Shown: positions 1-15,484 of the stretch, piece after piece | How positions within the stretch are numbered: the first letter of the stretch is position 1 | How the letters are laid out: each line of letters opens with the position of its first letter | Assembly (NCBI RefSeq): GCF_016808335.1 | Contig: NC_053149.1 | Coordinates: forward strand, 16,532,250-16,596,249 | Source of the DNA: Panicum virgatum | Taxonomy: Eukaryota; Streptophyta; Magnoliopsida; Poales; Poaceae | Direction of reading: 5' to 3' | DNA length: 64,000 nucleotides | The notes under the pieces: model-generated | What the model saw: the letters and a program-made list of their open reading frames with translations, nothing else | Told to the model about the DNA's origin: nothing | Database searches by the model: none | Made by a program: the position numbers and the translations under genes

Positions 1-652
1 TCCACATAAACATGTGTGCAAGGGAAAAATCTAAGTACACACTATAGGTACAAAGAAAAGAATCCATTATTTGTTGTGCGCCTTAAAAACAAATGTGACG
101 AGTATATATATAGTCCTCTGTCTTGCATATATATAGGCACAATCACCTAACCTCTGACAAAATGCGCTCTTTAATCCTTTTGAAACTTGGCATGTGAATT
201 GACTAACAGTTGACTAACATTTAGCTTCTGTATTCAACAGATGACACGTATACATGACTGATATGCACATAATGAAGCACTCATGCATGCTAATGTGAAC
301 ATAGTACATGCCTGATGCACATATCATGAAGCATATTTTATTACCACTTATCTTCCCCCATCAACATCCAGCTGTATATCAAGGCAGGCCATACACACAC
401 ACACACACACACACGTCTACGAACTGTATAAAATGGCCCATTATTGGACCATTCCCTAGCTTGTTGCAGGCCAACACGTTTCCGATGTTTTCAGTGCAGA
501 GACGCTGATAGCTCACCAAAAACAGTCCCCTGCGATATTCTAAGCTGTTTACGTGAAGGCATGCATGCATCAAAGCTAATAACTGCAGCAGAAGCAGCAG
601 CTGGTGGTGGCATCCATGATGAGTCATGTTTGATTTGTACGTGTACGTGCAG
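1..652 (+). other. 3' part of the last intron of the WRKY gene
   Basis: No coding exon is visible here. The stretch ends in a splice acceptor (AG at 651-652) directly before the WRKY zinc-finger exon. The preceding exon, which should carry the WRKYGQK heptapeptide, is not found in any frame, so the intron starts beyond the left edge and is longer than 650 bases. A (CA)n microsatellite lies at 393-414. Confidence 0.7.
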
Positions 653-1420
653 GTGCAACGGTGCGCCGAGGACAAGAGCATCCTGGTCACGACGTACGAG
701 GGCCACCACAACCACCCGCTGCCGCCGGCGGCGACCACCATGGCGAACACGACGTCCGCGGCGGCGGCCATGCTGCTCTCCGGGCCGGCCACCAGCCGCG
801 ACGGCGCGGCCGCGCTCCTGGGCCACCACCACACAGCGGCGGCGCTGTTCCACCACCACGCCAGCATCCCCTACGCGTCCACCATGGCCACGCTCTCCGC
901 CTCCGCGCCGTTCCCCACCATCACCCTCGACCTCACCCAGGCGCCGGCGGCCGGCGGCGGCCTGCTGGCTCACGGCCTGCAGCGCCCGCCGGTCGGGATG
1001 ATCCACCCCGCGGCGGCGGCGGGCCCCGCGATGCCGTTCGCGGTGCCGCCGCCGCTGGCGATGTTCCTGCCGCAGCGGGCGCCCGCGGCGGCGGCGATGC
1101 CGGCCGGGCTGGTCGCGCGGCAGCAGCAGCAGTCGGTGATGGAGACGGTGACTGCGGCGATCGCGGCCGACCCCAACTTCACCACGGCGCTGGCGGCGGC
1201 CATCTCGTCGGTCATGGCAGGAGGAGGAGCGCACCAGGGCCAGCCTGCAGCTACACCCCGTGGAAGTAATATCGGTGTCGCCGGGGAGGCGACCATCGGC
1301 GGTGGCGAAGGCGCCGCCCCTGCAGCGCCGACGACGACGGCAGCCGGAGCGCACGCGGCGTCCGGGTCGCCTCGGTTCGCGACGCAGTCCTGCACCACGT
1401 CGACGACTCGAGGAAATTAA
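653..1420 (+). CDS. WRKY transcription factor, group IIb, last exon (5' partial)
   Basis: WRKY factors bind W-box (TTGAC) promoter elements in the nucleus through a WRKYGQK strand and a C2H2 zinc finger. This exon encodes 255 residues. It opens with VQRCAEDKSILVTTYEGHHN and so supplies the second zinc Cys and the final HNH pair. An intron just before VQR, in phase 0, is the hallmark of groups IIa/IIb. Further down, the stretch VTAAIAADPNFTTALAAAIS is the conserved C-terminal signature of group IIb (WRKY6/31/42-like), and the end contains ATQSCTT, also typical. The linker is rich in Ala, Pro and His, with a Gln run. The WRKYGQK exon and N-terminal leucine-zipper region lie outside the window, so the exact paralogue cannot be named. 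It is probably the neighbour of the proteinase gene found in rice chromosome 1 synteny (from memory). Confidence 0.92.
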   Translation: MQRCAEDKSILVTTYEGHHNHPLPPAATTMANTTSAAAAMLLSGPATSRDGAAALLGHHHTAAALFHHHASIPYASTMATLSASAPFPTITLDLTQAPAAGGGLLAHGLQRPPVGMIHPAAAAGPAMPFAVPPPLAMFLPQRAPAAAAMPAGLVARQQQQSVMETVTAAIAADPNFTTALAAAISSVMAGGGAHQGQPAATPRGSNIGVAGEATIGGGEGAAPAAPTTTAAGAHAASGSPRFATQSCTTSTTRGN

Positions 1421-1712
1421 TTAAACTTACAAGAGTGCAGGCAGGGAGTCTGACTGACGACTAGAGATCATCGAGCTGCACTAGAGTATTTGTAAGATTG
1501 AGTGTATTTATACACACACACACACACACGAGCAGGATGCATTACGATACTTGTTGTACTATATGTACAGATGAAAATTTGAAATATACAGTATTTTTAG
1601 ATGAAAACTACGCGCGTACTATACAGTTGTGTCTTGGAGAGAAGTATTGTGCAGACTCTGCAGAGACGAACAAGAAAAAGAAATGGTCAGATTTTTTTTT
1701 TTTGAGGGGTTA
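1421..1712 (+). other. probable 3' UTR of the WRKY gene
   Basis: AT-rich non-coding DNA after the TAA stop, with a second (CA)n microsatellite at about 1512-1530. No polyadenylation site can be fixed by eye. Confidence 0.4.
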
Positions 1713-2558
1713 GGAATGGTCAGATTTGTTGGAACAAACTATACGAAATGGACTGGAGCGGCCCAGGTCCGTATAGTTACGGTCCATGAAGGGCGATGAC
1801 CGACCGGAGAACGAAACGACCGGGTCAAGCGCCCTCGAGCGAGGGTGTCGGTCGTTGAGTGGTCCAGAGAGAAGACCAGGGCCATGCAACGACGGCAGGG
1901 CCGCAGGGGCCGCGCCGACTTCGAATCGGAACACGGCGGCGGTGGTGGCTGAGACTGTCAGCTCCTCCGGCGTGCGTGTGCGTGACGGTCAGCTCCTCCC
2001 GCGGGTAATATTGACGCCGCCCGCCGTCCACGTTGTTGTCCCACGCAAGTAAACGAGTCTGAGTCCGTTCTTCCCTAGGGGTCTATTGGACGTTCACTAG
2101 AGTCGTTATTCTCGGCCTCGCTTGCCGGAACCTACTATGTACTATGTAATCAGCTCGTTTAAATTACTTTTGCACTACTCCTAAGAAGACTTTAATTGTC
2201 TGAGAAGAAAGGATCCCTCTATTTCAAATTGTTTTTTTCTCAAACGTGCAAGAGAGTTGCGCGTCGTTGTATTAATAGGAAGAAAGAACGGTCCGATTAC
2301 GATGCCGGATCCACGATCTGGATTAGTTATTTTTTTTGCTACAAACGCACCAGCTAAAAAAGAGTACAACCACACACTCCTCGCTGCAGCACACCACTAC
2401 GGCAGCAGCTCCCCCAACGTCTTTGCCCCCGCCATCTTCCACATTGCTCAGCTATCTCCTGCAGGACGAGCCGGATGTCCAGATGGCAGCCATAGAAGAC
2501 ACAACGATTGCGGAAGTAGATATATAATTTTTTACTATATATCCAAACGAGCTGGAGC
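1713..2558. other. intergenic, no gene seen
   Basis: I see no conserved reading frame or recognisable element. Short ORFs on both strands at 1710-2590 have no family features. Confidence 0.5.
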
Positions 2559-2716
2559 TAGGGGTGGTAAAGGGCCCAACATTTTGAACTAGAAAATCTA
2601 AGGATCGAGCCCTAAAAGGACCGGGCTCTAAATATATGTATTTTTGAACTAAAAATTTTAAGGGCCCTATTGGGCTGTGAAGAGGCCACTAGGGCCATGT
2701 CCCATTACCACCCCTA
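2559..2716. mobile_element. small hAT-type MITE (158 bp)
   Basis: Ends in inverted repeats TAGGGGTGGTAA / TTACCACCCCTA and is flanked by an exact 8-bp target duplication GCTGGAGC (2551-2558 and 2717-2724), as expected for hAT transposition. It has no coding capacity. Confidence 0.88.
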
Positions 2717-2994
2717 GCTGGAGCACCTCGATCGGAGGCGGCGGGGATGAACGGCGCGAAGGCTCTTCTGGCTAACGACGGCAGCTGCATGCCCGCATAA
2801 ACATGACGTACGCGCGTGTGGCGTGGCTTCCCGGTGCCGGCAGCATGTGGGGGAGTGGCGAGTGGCGGCCTGGCGGGCAACACCTCCGCGCGAGGCCGAG
2901 GTCAATGCATCATCCATTCTTTTCTGCTCCCCGCGGCTGTTCGTCTCGATGATGCCGGCGGGCTCGTTCCGGCGGTGGCATCTGTTAAATTGTA

Positions 2995-3141
2995 CTCCCT
3001 CCATTCCAAAATATAGGTTGTTTTGACTTTTCTAGATTCATATATTTTGTTATGTATCTAGACATATATTATATCTAGGTGCATAGCAAACACTATGAAT
3101 TTAAAAAAACCAAAACGACCTACATTTTGGAATAGATAGAG
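2995..3141. mobile_element. Stowaway MITE (Tc1/mariner)
   Basis: Starts CTCCCTCCATTCC and ends with its imperfect inverted copy. It is flanked by TA dinucleotides at 2993-2994 and 3142-3143. The CTCCCTCC terminus and TA target are diagnostic of Stowaway. 147 bp. Confidence 0.9.
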
Positions 3142-3201
3142 TAGATGCATAATTTTCGCTATGTATCTAGACACAATATTTATCTAGATGCATAACAATA
3201 T

Positions 3202-6200
3202 TGTCACAGAACTGTCCAAAATAATAACGATCAAGTGCACTAATCACCAATTTAAACTTAATCTACATTTCACTGCACTCAACCGGTTTACCCGGACTGC
3301 CTGCTATAAGTGTTTACAACAAGAGTTTAACAGAAGTTACCAAATTAATTTACAATAAGTGTTTACAAACCAAGTTTACATTTCAACCCTCCGAGTTTGA
3401 ACGCAGCGGAAAGTACAACAAAGTTTGGAACAAGCTTCAAAATATAATACAGTAGATAACGTCGATGACAAAAGACGAACTTCACAACTTGCCCACTGAT
3501 GTGAGGCCCCCTTGCCCATACTTTACGTAGAAAACGGGACCCACTCGACAGTACAACCCGGAGGTAGAGGTTGACCAATCCAGGACGCACATACCTCCTC
3601 GAAGTCCTCCGGAACACAGCCTGCTCAGAAGGGTTACAACCAAAACTCTGAGTACCCTAATACTCAGCAAGGCTTACCCGACTATTGGTATGTATTTAGC
3701 CGACTCCTAAACATGCAAGTCTTTTTGGCTCTGTAGTTCTTTTGCTGAAAAGCTGCTAGTACTGGATCCTTACTTTCAATATTTTAGCTCCAATTGAGTT
3801 GACAGCTATAAACTAGGTTTGTCTAGTTCTTCTAGAACATACATGGTTCATCATATTATCTTATCAAAGAAATATAACCATAAATCCAACTTCCATCTTT
3901 ATGTCCTTTCAATATTTACTACGATGCGACGCATTGACCAAGGCTCTCATATCCGCGAGTCACGGTGAATCGATCCGATTTAACCTTGCAAGATGAACCT
4001 AACTCACACGCCAAGTTCGACCCCGTCGAGTCACACCGAGCAACTGTTCCCATGATTACCCCGAAGCCTGAATCAAGCCCGCAAACACCCGGATGAGGAG
4101 CCCCACACGGCGAACACCCAGTGGACCCGTGGACGACTACAACACCCGTCATCCCTTGCCCAGCATCGCAGATCGAGAATTAGATTTCGAGGCAATTTAG
4201 GTAATTAGCTTACCGGTTTCGACTACCTCCTACTTCCGGCATATGGTTAGTACTGTTCAATCCTCAGTCAAAAGGCCAACAACGGTACTGTCCTCAATCG
4301 ACACAGGCGGAGACTCAACTTTCCTTTATTCCATAGTCATGTCCAACTTTCCCTCCGCCCGGTCTCCATTTTCATTCTTACAGTATTATTCTCCCTTCTT
4401 GTACTGAAGTATCAAACCTATCTCTCGCGGGTGACAAGAAATCACCCATCTTCTACCGGGTTTACTTAAGCGTAGCAGTACTATCGATAATATGAACTAG
4501 TAAAGACACTGGGTGTTCAAGATTATGCATCTATGGTTCCAATCAATTCCTCAAAGGTAAATGCATAATACTTTAAATAAAACATGGAGTAATTAAAATA
4601 AGGGATATGCTCCGGAGCTTGCCTTGCAGGTCAGCGGGGTTAGCAAATTCTTCTGGAACGGGTTCAACTGTTTCTTCGGCCTGCGGTTCTCCTGCTTGCT
4701 GCTCCGGGACTGGCTCAGCAACCAGCTCGTAGACTACTTCGTCTGCGGTGTCTACATATAGAAAAAGATGCCATGCAAGAGTTTAAACAACAGTGCGATG
4801 AGGAAATGCATAAGTGCTCATGATGCGATGCCGCGCGATGCAATGCAAAATGAGGCACAGATAAGACCGACAAGCATTATTAGATATCTACAACAATTAA
4901 AACTATACTGAAAAAAAAAGTGGGTGCTAGTGGGTGGATTCAAAACTAAATTCAATTTAGCCTGAAGTATCTCCTTCCAATAAACACTACTAAACTCATC
5001 TAAGAAGGCTAGGCACATACATAAACAGGAAGGACTAAGCTTAGAGATTTCATTTAACTAACAAGTAAGCATAAGCAAGTAACATAAAAACAACTACATA
5101 TGGTCCTAAAAAAACTATCACGATCAGCATATGAACAAGAATTAAGTGCTGAACACTTAAATAAATAGGCAAGAGGCATTTCTTAGCAACAGCAAAGTAA
5201 AGGAATACTAAAGCTAGGAACTAAATAAATGCGAAAACACAACTTGCCGGAATAATCTAGCAACAGAAATTTACCAGCATGACAAGCTATTGATAAATCA
5301 TGTAACAAAAATTTACTAACATTTATAGATAACAAAAAGCATTTAATTTAGCTCTACCAGGATGAACAAACCTAAAAAGATTTACACAAAATTGCACAGC
5401 ACCAGCACATAAAATTTTTACAGTGGATTACACATGTAAAGATTAGGCTACTGCATAAATATCATAATTTTTAGAGCAACAAAAAAGTAGAAATAAATTA
5501 ATTAAGATTAAACACAAAGCAATTTATAGCACAAATACAACTAATGTAGCACAAGCAAGAATAATTTTCCTCTCAAGATTGGAATTTAACTAAGCTAACA
5601 AAATTGAGTTTGCAATTTTAGCATTTTTGTACATTTTTCTATGATATTTCAAAGTTTTAGCCAATTAAAACAATTTTTGGAAAACCCTAAACCCTAAACC
5701 AGGGGTTGACAGCTGGGCCCCACCCGGTAGTGGGAGGCCCAGGCCAGCCCCTCCTCTGCTCGCGCATGCCACGGTCGGCGCGCACCCAAGCGCGCGGCGG
5801 CGGTGTTGTCGCCGACGGGCGGCCTTGGCGGCGACGGGGCGGGGCAGGCCCGCGGCCAGAGAAGCCAGCCGGTGCTGGTGCGCGCGGCGGCGCCACGCGG
5901 GCCCATGCAGGGGGGCGGCCGCGACGGCGGCGCAGGATAGGGGCGGCGGCGCGGCGGCGGCGGCGCGGCGGCGGCGGCGGCGCGGCGGCGGCGGCGCTCG
6001 GATCGAAGGGGAAAAGGGTCGGGGAGCATGAGTGGGTCACCGGGATGCTCACCGTGCTCTCAGATTTATGGAGGAAGGCCGGAAGAGGGGGCTCGACGGA
6101 GGGGGCGGAGCTTCGGTGGAGCAACAATGGCGGCCGGCGGCGCGGATGGCCGTTAAGGCCGGGGAAAGGGGTTGGCCGGGCTCGGGGAAGGGCGGAGGAG

Positions 6201-6762
6201 GTGCGGGGTGAGGCGAGGAGGGTCGGGGCACGGGGAATCAAAAAGGGGCGGCGGGTTTGGCCGGCACGAACGCCGGCGGCGAGCTCTGCTCGGCTCGGCT
6301 CGGCACGAGCTCGAGGATGAAGAGGAGGGGGATGAAAAGACGAAGACAGCGCCGGGACTGGATAAGTGTGAGCTCGGACGGCGGTCGAGGCGCGATGGCC
6401 GACGGGTGGAGGGCTCGCCAGTGGCCACAGCGCCGGTATGGGCGGCGTACGGGCACAGTGGAGCACAGGAAGAAACAGTGAACAAGTTTGAATAATTTGA
6501 CCTGATTTTGACGATCTAAAACTCAAAATTTTACATTGGAACTTGAAATTTGGCCAAAATAGAAGTTGTAGAGGAAGAGAAGATCTACAACTTTGGTTTT
6601 GAGCGAAAGTTGATTTGACGTTTGGATTACGGAGAAAAACGTGCTCGAACTCGGCTGAATGTAAATACACTATGCAACTTAATTAGCGCTAATGACCTTG
6701 ATTAATCTTGATTAGCGACTAAACCCGTGATTAGCACTAGAAATTAATCCTAGGGTGTTACA
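3202..6762 (-). mobile_element. solo LTR of a large-LTR retrotransposon, copy 1
   Basis: On the minus strand the element begins TGTAACACCC at 6762 and ends CTGTGACA at 3202 (TG...CA ends). It has an exact 5-bp target duplication AATAT (3197-3201, 6763-6767). At 3,561 bp it carries no gag, protease, RT or integrase frame, so it is best read as a solo LTR left by LTR-LTR recombination. A GC-rich block (about 5700-6480) is followed, in element orientation, by an AT-rich half. A second copy lies at 28291-37546 in the opposite orientation. The long LTR and TGTAACACCC start resemble Tekay/Del-type Ty3 elements, but that assignment is only a guess. A 327-codon open frame at 5687-6670 (-) looks like a GC-driven chance ORF. 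Confidence 0.82.
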
Positions 6763-6850
6763 AATATCTATGTATTTAGATTTGCCAAAATAATCTATAT
6801 TTTGGAACAGAAGAAGTACAACTATATTTTGGAACAGAAGAAGTACAACG
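6763..6850. repeat. right half of an older Stowaway-like MITE split by the solo LTR, with a 27-bp tandem duplication
   Basis: The sequence at about 3144-3201 continues after the LTR at 6763. Both halves share phrases such as CTATGTATYTAGA with the Stowaway at 2995-3141. The LTR therefore inserted into MITE-derived DNA. At 6795-6848 a 27-bp unit ending in the MITE terminus (TTTTGGAACAGAAGAAGTAC) is tandemly duplicated. Confidence 0.6.
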
Positions 6851-8640
6851 GAGCTAGGTAGATCGGCAACTGCTGCTGGCATGAAAATTTCAACATCATC
6901 TTAATTCCAAAAGGAAGAATCAGTTAGGATTTGGGCTTGGCCCAATGAACATTTTAGAATTTCAAATAAATCTTAAAGGCTAATTTTTATGCGTGAGAAA
7001 CTGAGTTAGTGGTGTAAGATCTTCCACAATACACTAGTGATCCTTGAAAAAAATGGAACCCACAGGTGAAAAGGAAGCATCGAGTTCAGATGCTACAATG
7101 TGCAAGATGTTGGCACCGCAGCTATATATAAGTATAGTATCATTTCTAGGGTCCACATCAAATAAACTATTATTTCTTTTGCTAGCCATTTGTTCCTTCG
7201 CTCCTTGCAAGGACCAATGAGATAGTATTTTAATAAATGGGCGCTCTTTGCAAGGACCAATGGGATAGTATTTTAATAAATGGGCACCAGTGCCTCTTCT
7301 TGTCTTTTTTTTTTTTAGCCTCTTCTTGTCTCGCTCCATCTTTTCTAGGCATCAATCGGAACTGGCATCGCGAGCCAGGAGCAGCGCCAAAACGAGAGAG
7401 AAGGTTTTGGGCATCACACAAAGCCAACATGTGGAGGGTGTAGTCTTTTACTCTCACCTTGTTAGTTAAGGTGGAGGATTAAATATGGAAGTTGTCTTCA
7501 TCTTTCGAAACTACGTGTGTGGGAAAAGAAGTGAAGTTCCACACGCGCGCTCATTCATCTTGCCCTATCGAGTGTGGCGTGGCTTGGCAAAAGGCATGGG
7601 CACAAGACGTCCGCATGAATGGTCCGCCAAAATCCGACCCCCCCCACCCCTTGCGGGGCGTGGATATCCGATCACAACACAAGGTTGTGGCTGCCCTATA
7701 TATACGACCTATCGACCTTCACCAAAAGAGCCAATCTGAGTTAGAATTTTGTCTCCTTCTCGCTGTTGTGTGGCTTCGTAATCTGCCTCATCCCGAGCGA
7801 CAATGTGCACCAGCGAACGGGAGAGCAGGACTCCAGAACCTCCGTCCTTGCGATCTTGCACCAGGAGAGGACGAATAAGGTTTCTAAGAAGCGCTCAGCG
7901 CGACTGCTCAAGGGTCTTCATCACGGCTCATCCTCCGTCCAAGTCAAGAGCTGCGGTGAATCGTCGTCTACGATGCTGGTTGCTGCACTCCTTCCAAAAA
8001 AATCATCTTCGTCTGATGGTCAGCACTATTCGTCTTCTTGAAGGCAAAGACTCAGTACATACACTTTTGTTTAAATTAATTCTTAATCATATTTTCTGAG
8101 ATCATAATCATATTATATCTTGTTGCTAGTATAGAATTGTTCATGCTAGATTTTATCATGTTCATATTTATTTATTTCAGAATTTAATCATACAATTGCC
8201 TAATTATTCAACAGAATCAACATCATCTCATCGTATCTTCTCCATCAGAGTCGATAGTAAGCTGACACATCCTAGTAGAGCTCTAGATTGTTCATTGCCA
8301 TAACGATCATGCAAAGCTGCATTCTAAAACGAGCCCGAAATGGCTACTGCTGATAGAGCCCACTTACTAATCGAGGCCAATAAACATGATGAGATCAGGT
8401 GAAAAACCCTAATCCTCACCGTACTCCCAGGCTGATTATTTACACGCATGGCATTCCATGTCCCGGAGCTTCATAAATAGCGCCGCTCCATTTGCAAACA
8501 CATACAGGCATTAGTCGGATAGCCCCACAGGCTTCTGCGTGCATACACTACTAAACTTTGCAGCTTATGCCAGTCTGCGATATATGTACAATACTGGGAG
8601 GATAAACAGGAGATGTCACTACTGTGGAGGACTCCAGTCC
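6851..8640. other. intergenic between solo LTR and proteinase 3' end
   Basis: No convincing gene. A 43-bp unit is tandemly duplicated at 7205-7290 with a one-base difference. A TATATATA motif at about 7697 precedes GC-rich DNA without a conserved frame. It could be a degraded promoter or LTR, but I cannot support a call. The segment from about 8470 to 8640 is probably the 3' UTR of the proteinase gene on the minus strand. Confidence 0.45.
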
Positions 8641-12235
<3,595 letters not shown>

Positions 12236-12309
12236 TGACACTGTCTAGGTGCCAACCGTCAAAGCGCAATAAGTGTGCGTACTGCATACTTGCTGCTCGT
12301 ACTTTATTA

Positions 12310-12458
12310 CGCCGTGTTCGTTTGGCTCTAACTGATGAGTAGTATTTATTTATTATGAAAAAACAATAATATCGATTGGCCGATAGCCAGTGGCTGGTAT
12401 TGATTTAGTATGAGAGAATATTATTATTAGCTGACTAACAAGTCAAATGAACACAGCG
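12310..12458. mobile_element. short TIR MITE, about 149 bp
   Basis: Ends CGCCGTGTTCGTTTGGCT and AGTCAAATGAACACAGCG are imperfect inverted repeats (15 of 18). No clear target duplication is visible, so the superfamily is unassigned. A related sequence lies at about 40925-41075. Confidence 0.6.
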
Positions 12459-12704
12459 ATTCGCACGCAGGCTGCCCTACATGTCAAGGGTAGAATTATT
12501 TACCGCGAAGTAAAAAAAAGGTGCTTTTTTATTCTCTTTATAGGCCGGCTCTTCTGGAGAAAATAAAACAGGATGCGATTATATACCATATATATATAAT
12601 ATATAACAAAGTGATAGATAAAAGATGGAGGTTGTTGAACGGTGTTAAGGAAATCAAAAGCTGAAAGCAACAGGTCCGTGACTTGGTGGTAGCTGCTGTG
12701 TTCG

Positions 12705-14196
12705 ATGTGGAGATATTTGTTTCAGCTCGGTGCTGCGCAACTGCTGCAGTGGTTGGCCATTAACCGGATAGGCCAAGAAAGAGTATGCCACCAATTCCTC
12801 CTCGGTGTTATCTTCAGATCTTCAGTTTGGGGCGAGATAAATAAGGCAATCAACCCTGCAAAAGTCAAATGGCATGTAGGGTCACAAGTTGCGCGCATTT
12901 TGTCATTTTGCCTCGGAATTGTTATATTTGCCGTTTGTGTACGTATATGCGGCGCGGCCATGCTTCCTCAAAGTGCTCGATGGACGATGCTTAAACTACT
13001 TTTCCTTCAAGCATTCGAGTTGCTTCGTGTCGTCAGCCATTGCGGTGTCTGCACTGCCACAATCTTCGAGACTGTGCCAAGGATTGCTTGCGGCCTTGTC
13101 GTCCGCCACTTTGCTTGGGCCAGCCTCGGTTGGGCGGTCGTGTCGCTCCTGCTGGTTTTAGGCATGATCGCTCTCTGGTCTCGGACAATCGGTCGTTGCC
13201 GATGACTACTGCCACTGACGGTGGGCTTGACCTCACGCTCTCCGCCATCGAAGCTTTGGTCGTGGTTGCTTTGGTTGCGACCAAGTCAGCGATCGTGGTT
13301 GTGCTTCACAGCGAGGAGGGCGACTTCACCCTCAGGCCTGCCTCCCCCGAGCTGTTCGTGGCCACCTTCCGGTCTCATGAGTTCCAAGATCGGGCTTCGG
13401 CGACGAGTGTTTCCCAGGAGAGGCCATCGCTTTTCCGAGGATCTGCTAGGGCACTCTGGGCTGCCACACTCGTGACGCCAGTGGAGCTGCCACCATCGGT
13501 CGAGGTGGTGTCGTTGTGGAGGTGCCATCTTCGGCCGAGATTGTGGTGCCGGCTTCTGAGGAGGTAATCGACACGGTCGGGGCGTTGGAGGACGGCAATT
13601 TTGCGACATTGGAGGACTTCATCAGCAAAATTACGAAGAATATTCCGCCGCCTTTTGTAGACAAACCGCCTCGTCACCGTCGAGCTAACCCTGTCCTCGT
13701 CGACGCGCCTCCTCAGCTGCCTTCGTCCAAGGCATGTGGCCTCGGGCGAAGCCACCGCCAAGCTTTGGACTCTCTCTCGGCCATCAACCCATCAAAGCGA
13801 GGGGCGGTGCTCCTGATGCACTGACTCAGTGAGGTTGGCGCACCTTTGCTCTTGACGGCTTTGGCAGAACAAGCGGTGGAGAAACTCTTTCGCGAAGGAC
13901 CTTCGCCGCACCACATGGGCGCATTGCATGACATATTTCTGATGTTGAAGAACAAGAACAAGAGTTCTCCCTCCGTGGGATGGAGCGTTGACTGAGGGCT
14001 ACGCTTAGAGCCAGTCGTTTAGGTTGTGCGGAATGTGAGTAGTTCATATTGGAGTTTATTTTTCGGGTCGTGTTCAGCTGACTTGCCAGTTTGTGTCTAT
14101 CTGGAATCCATTCCATTTGAGTTGTAACCGAATATTATACCAATTTCTTCTTTGTCTTAATATAATAATACGCTACCCACGTATTCGAGAAAAAAA
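12705..14196 (+). pseudogene. LINE-like retroelement remnant (zinc-knuckle protein region and 3' tail)
   Basis: Cys/His-rich segments resembling a zinc knuckle appear in shifting frames around 12960-13130 (for example RCLHCHNLRDCAKDCLRPCR in one frame). The stretch ends at about 14120-14196 with a sequence typical of grass L1-type LINE or related retroposed 3' ends (an AT-rich TCTTAATATAATAATACGC segment, then GTATTCGAG and an A run). Several 80-175 codon ORFs overlap, but none forms one long frame, so the copy is decayed. No target duplication was identified. A degraded host gene is the alternative. Confidence 0.4.
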
Positions 14197-14334
14197 ATAC
14201 TAGTTCACGATGCATTCACAGCACCGGTGGAGAGCAAATTATGTGTAAGGCTTCACAAAGGCTAACACCACGTCGTCCTGGAGATTGGTTTTGAAGCCGG
14301 AGGCTGCTGAAATCGGGGGATGAAAGAGTATGAA

Positions 14335-14667
14335 GGGCTTGTTTAGATTCAAAATCCCAAAATTTTAAAAAAAATATTATCTGCATGGTATATTAAATAT
14401 AGTTGAAAAATAAATCGCATTACACAAATAGATTGTAAATCGCGAGACGAATCTAATGAGTCTAATTAGATCGTGATTAGACACTAAATTGCTACAATAA
14501 ATCTACAGTAAATATGCTCTAATGATGGATTAATTAAACTTATTAGATTCGTCTCGTAGTCTGCATACGAGATATACAATTAGTTTTGTGATTAGTTTAC
14601 ATTCAATACTTCAAATGTGAAAAATTCTCTTCTAAAAATTCAAAATCCAAATAAACCAAACACACCC
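14335..14667. mobile_element. Tourist-like (PIF/Harbinger-type) MITE, 333 bp
   Basis: Ends GGGCTTGTTTAGATTC and, inverted, GGGTGTGTTTGGTTTA. It has a 3-bp target duplication GAA at 14332-14334 and 14668-14670. The interior shares the stretch TAAATCGCGAGACGAATCTA with copies at 52906-53249 and 58308-58557, so all three are one family. Confidence 0.85.
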
Positions 14668-15209
14668 GAAAACCGGCTTCCGTTCCGCTGCCGTTTGCAT
14701 AGACGGGTACAGGGCGCCGACAAATGCCACCAAACACTCCAACAGCGAGCAGATCGCAGGCATGCTGCGTCGTCTGACGACTGACACTGATGCTCCCCGA
14801 ACTGACGCGCACGCGCTTCAGGTGTATGCGCACGCTGGTCGGCTGGTGACCATCACCTCATTTTCCTGAAAAATGGCACAAATATTTTGCGTTCAAAAAA
14901 TGACACATTTATTGAAAATTCTAAAACAAGTTCAAATACATATCAAACAGTTTTCAAATGCACCATTCCAAGTTCTACGTGCACGAAAAGTCCCAAGTTC
15001 AAATTTGATCATTAGAACGATGAAAAAAATAAACCTTTTGGATGCAATTGATGTACAAGGCAAAAAAAAAAGCCTGGCATGCACATGCAGATTGCACCTG
15101 GAAGTTGTCCTTTTTTTCATCTTTTCCAATAACAAATTTTCATAAAGCTTTTCAAATTTTCAGAAAACCATTGGTATTTTTTACACGAAATTTCTTTGTT
15201 TTTAGTACT
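14668..15209. other. intergenic, no gene seen
   Basis: GC-rich then AT-rich DNA with no supported frame or element. Confidence 0.45.
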
Positions 15210-15211
15210 TA

Positions 15212-15482
15212 CTCCCTCAATCCTAGAATATAAGTATTTCTAGTTTTTGCCAAAATCAAATTGGTTCAACTTTAACTATAAATAGTAAATAATTTATAAA
15301 GATCTATAAGATAAAAATAATATTACTAAATTCATTATAAAAGCAATTATTATAATATATAAATGCTTATATTTAAAATAACTTATTTATACGAATATTG
15401 ACATACAAATATTGAGGATCGGAGTTGAACAAATTTATCTTTGACCAAACCTAAAAATGCTTATATTTTGGGACAGAGGTAG
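15212..15482. mobile_element. Stowaway MITE, 271 bp
   Basis: Starts CTCCCTCAATCCTAGAATAT and ends with the imperfect inverse (TATTTTGGGACAGAGGTAG). It is flanked by TA at 15210-15211 and 15483-15484. Confidence 0.87.
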
Positions 15483-15484
15483 TA

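Noticed and set aside
491..1398. Long minus-strand ORFs opposite the WRKY exon
   Set aside because: Shadows of a very GC-rich coding exon.
5687..6670. 327-codon open frame on the minus strand in the solo LTR
   Set aside because: GC-rich Pro/Arg/Ala composition with equally long frames on the other strand, no domain, and the corresponding frame in LTR copy 2 is not conserved.
7485..7878. 128-codon ORF near a TATATATA motif
   Set aside because: No recognisable domain and overlapping frames; an old LTR leader is as likely, but no ends were found.
12705..13205. 166-codon ORF with hydrophobic stretches as a membrane protein gene
   Set aside because: Adjacent frames carry zinc-knuckle-like fragments and the region ends like a LINE, so a decayed retroelement is more likely.
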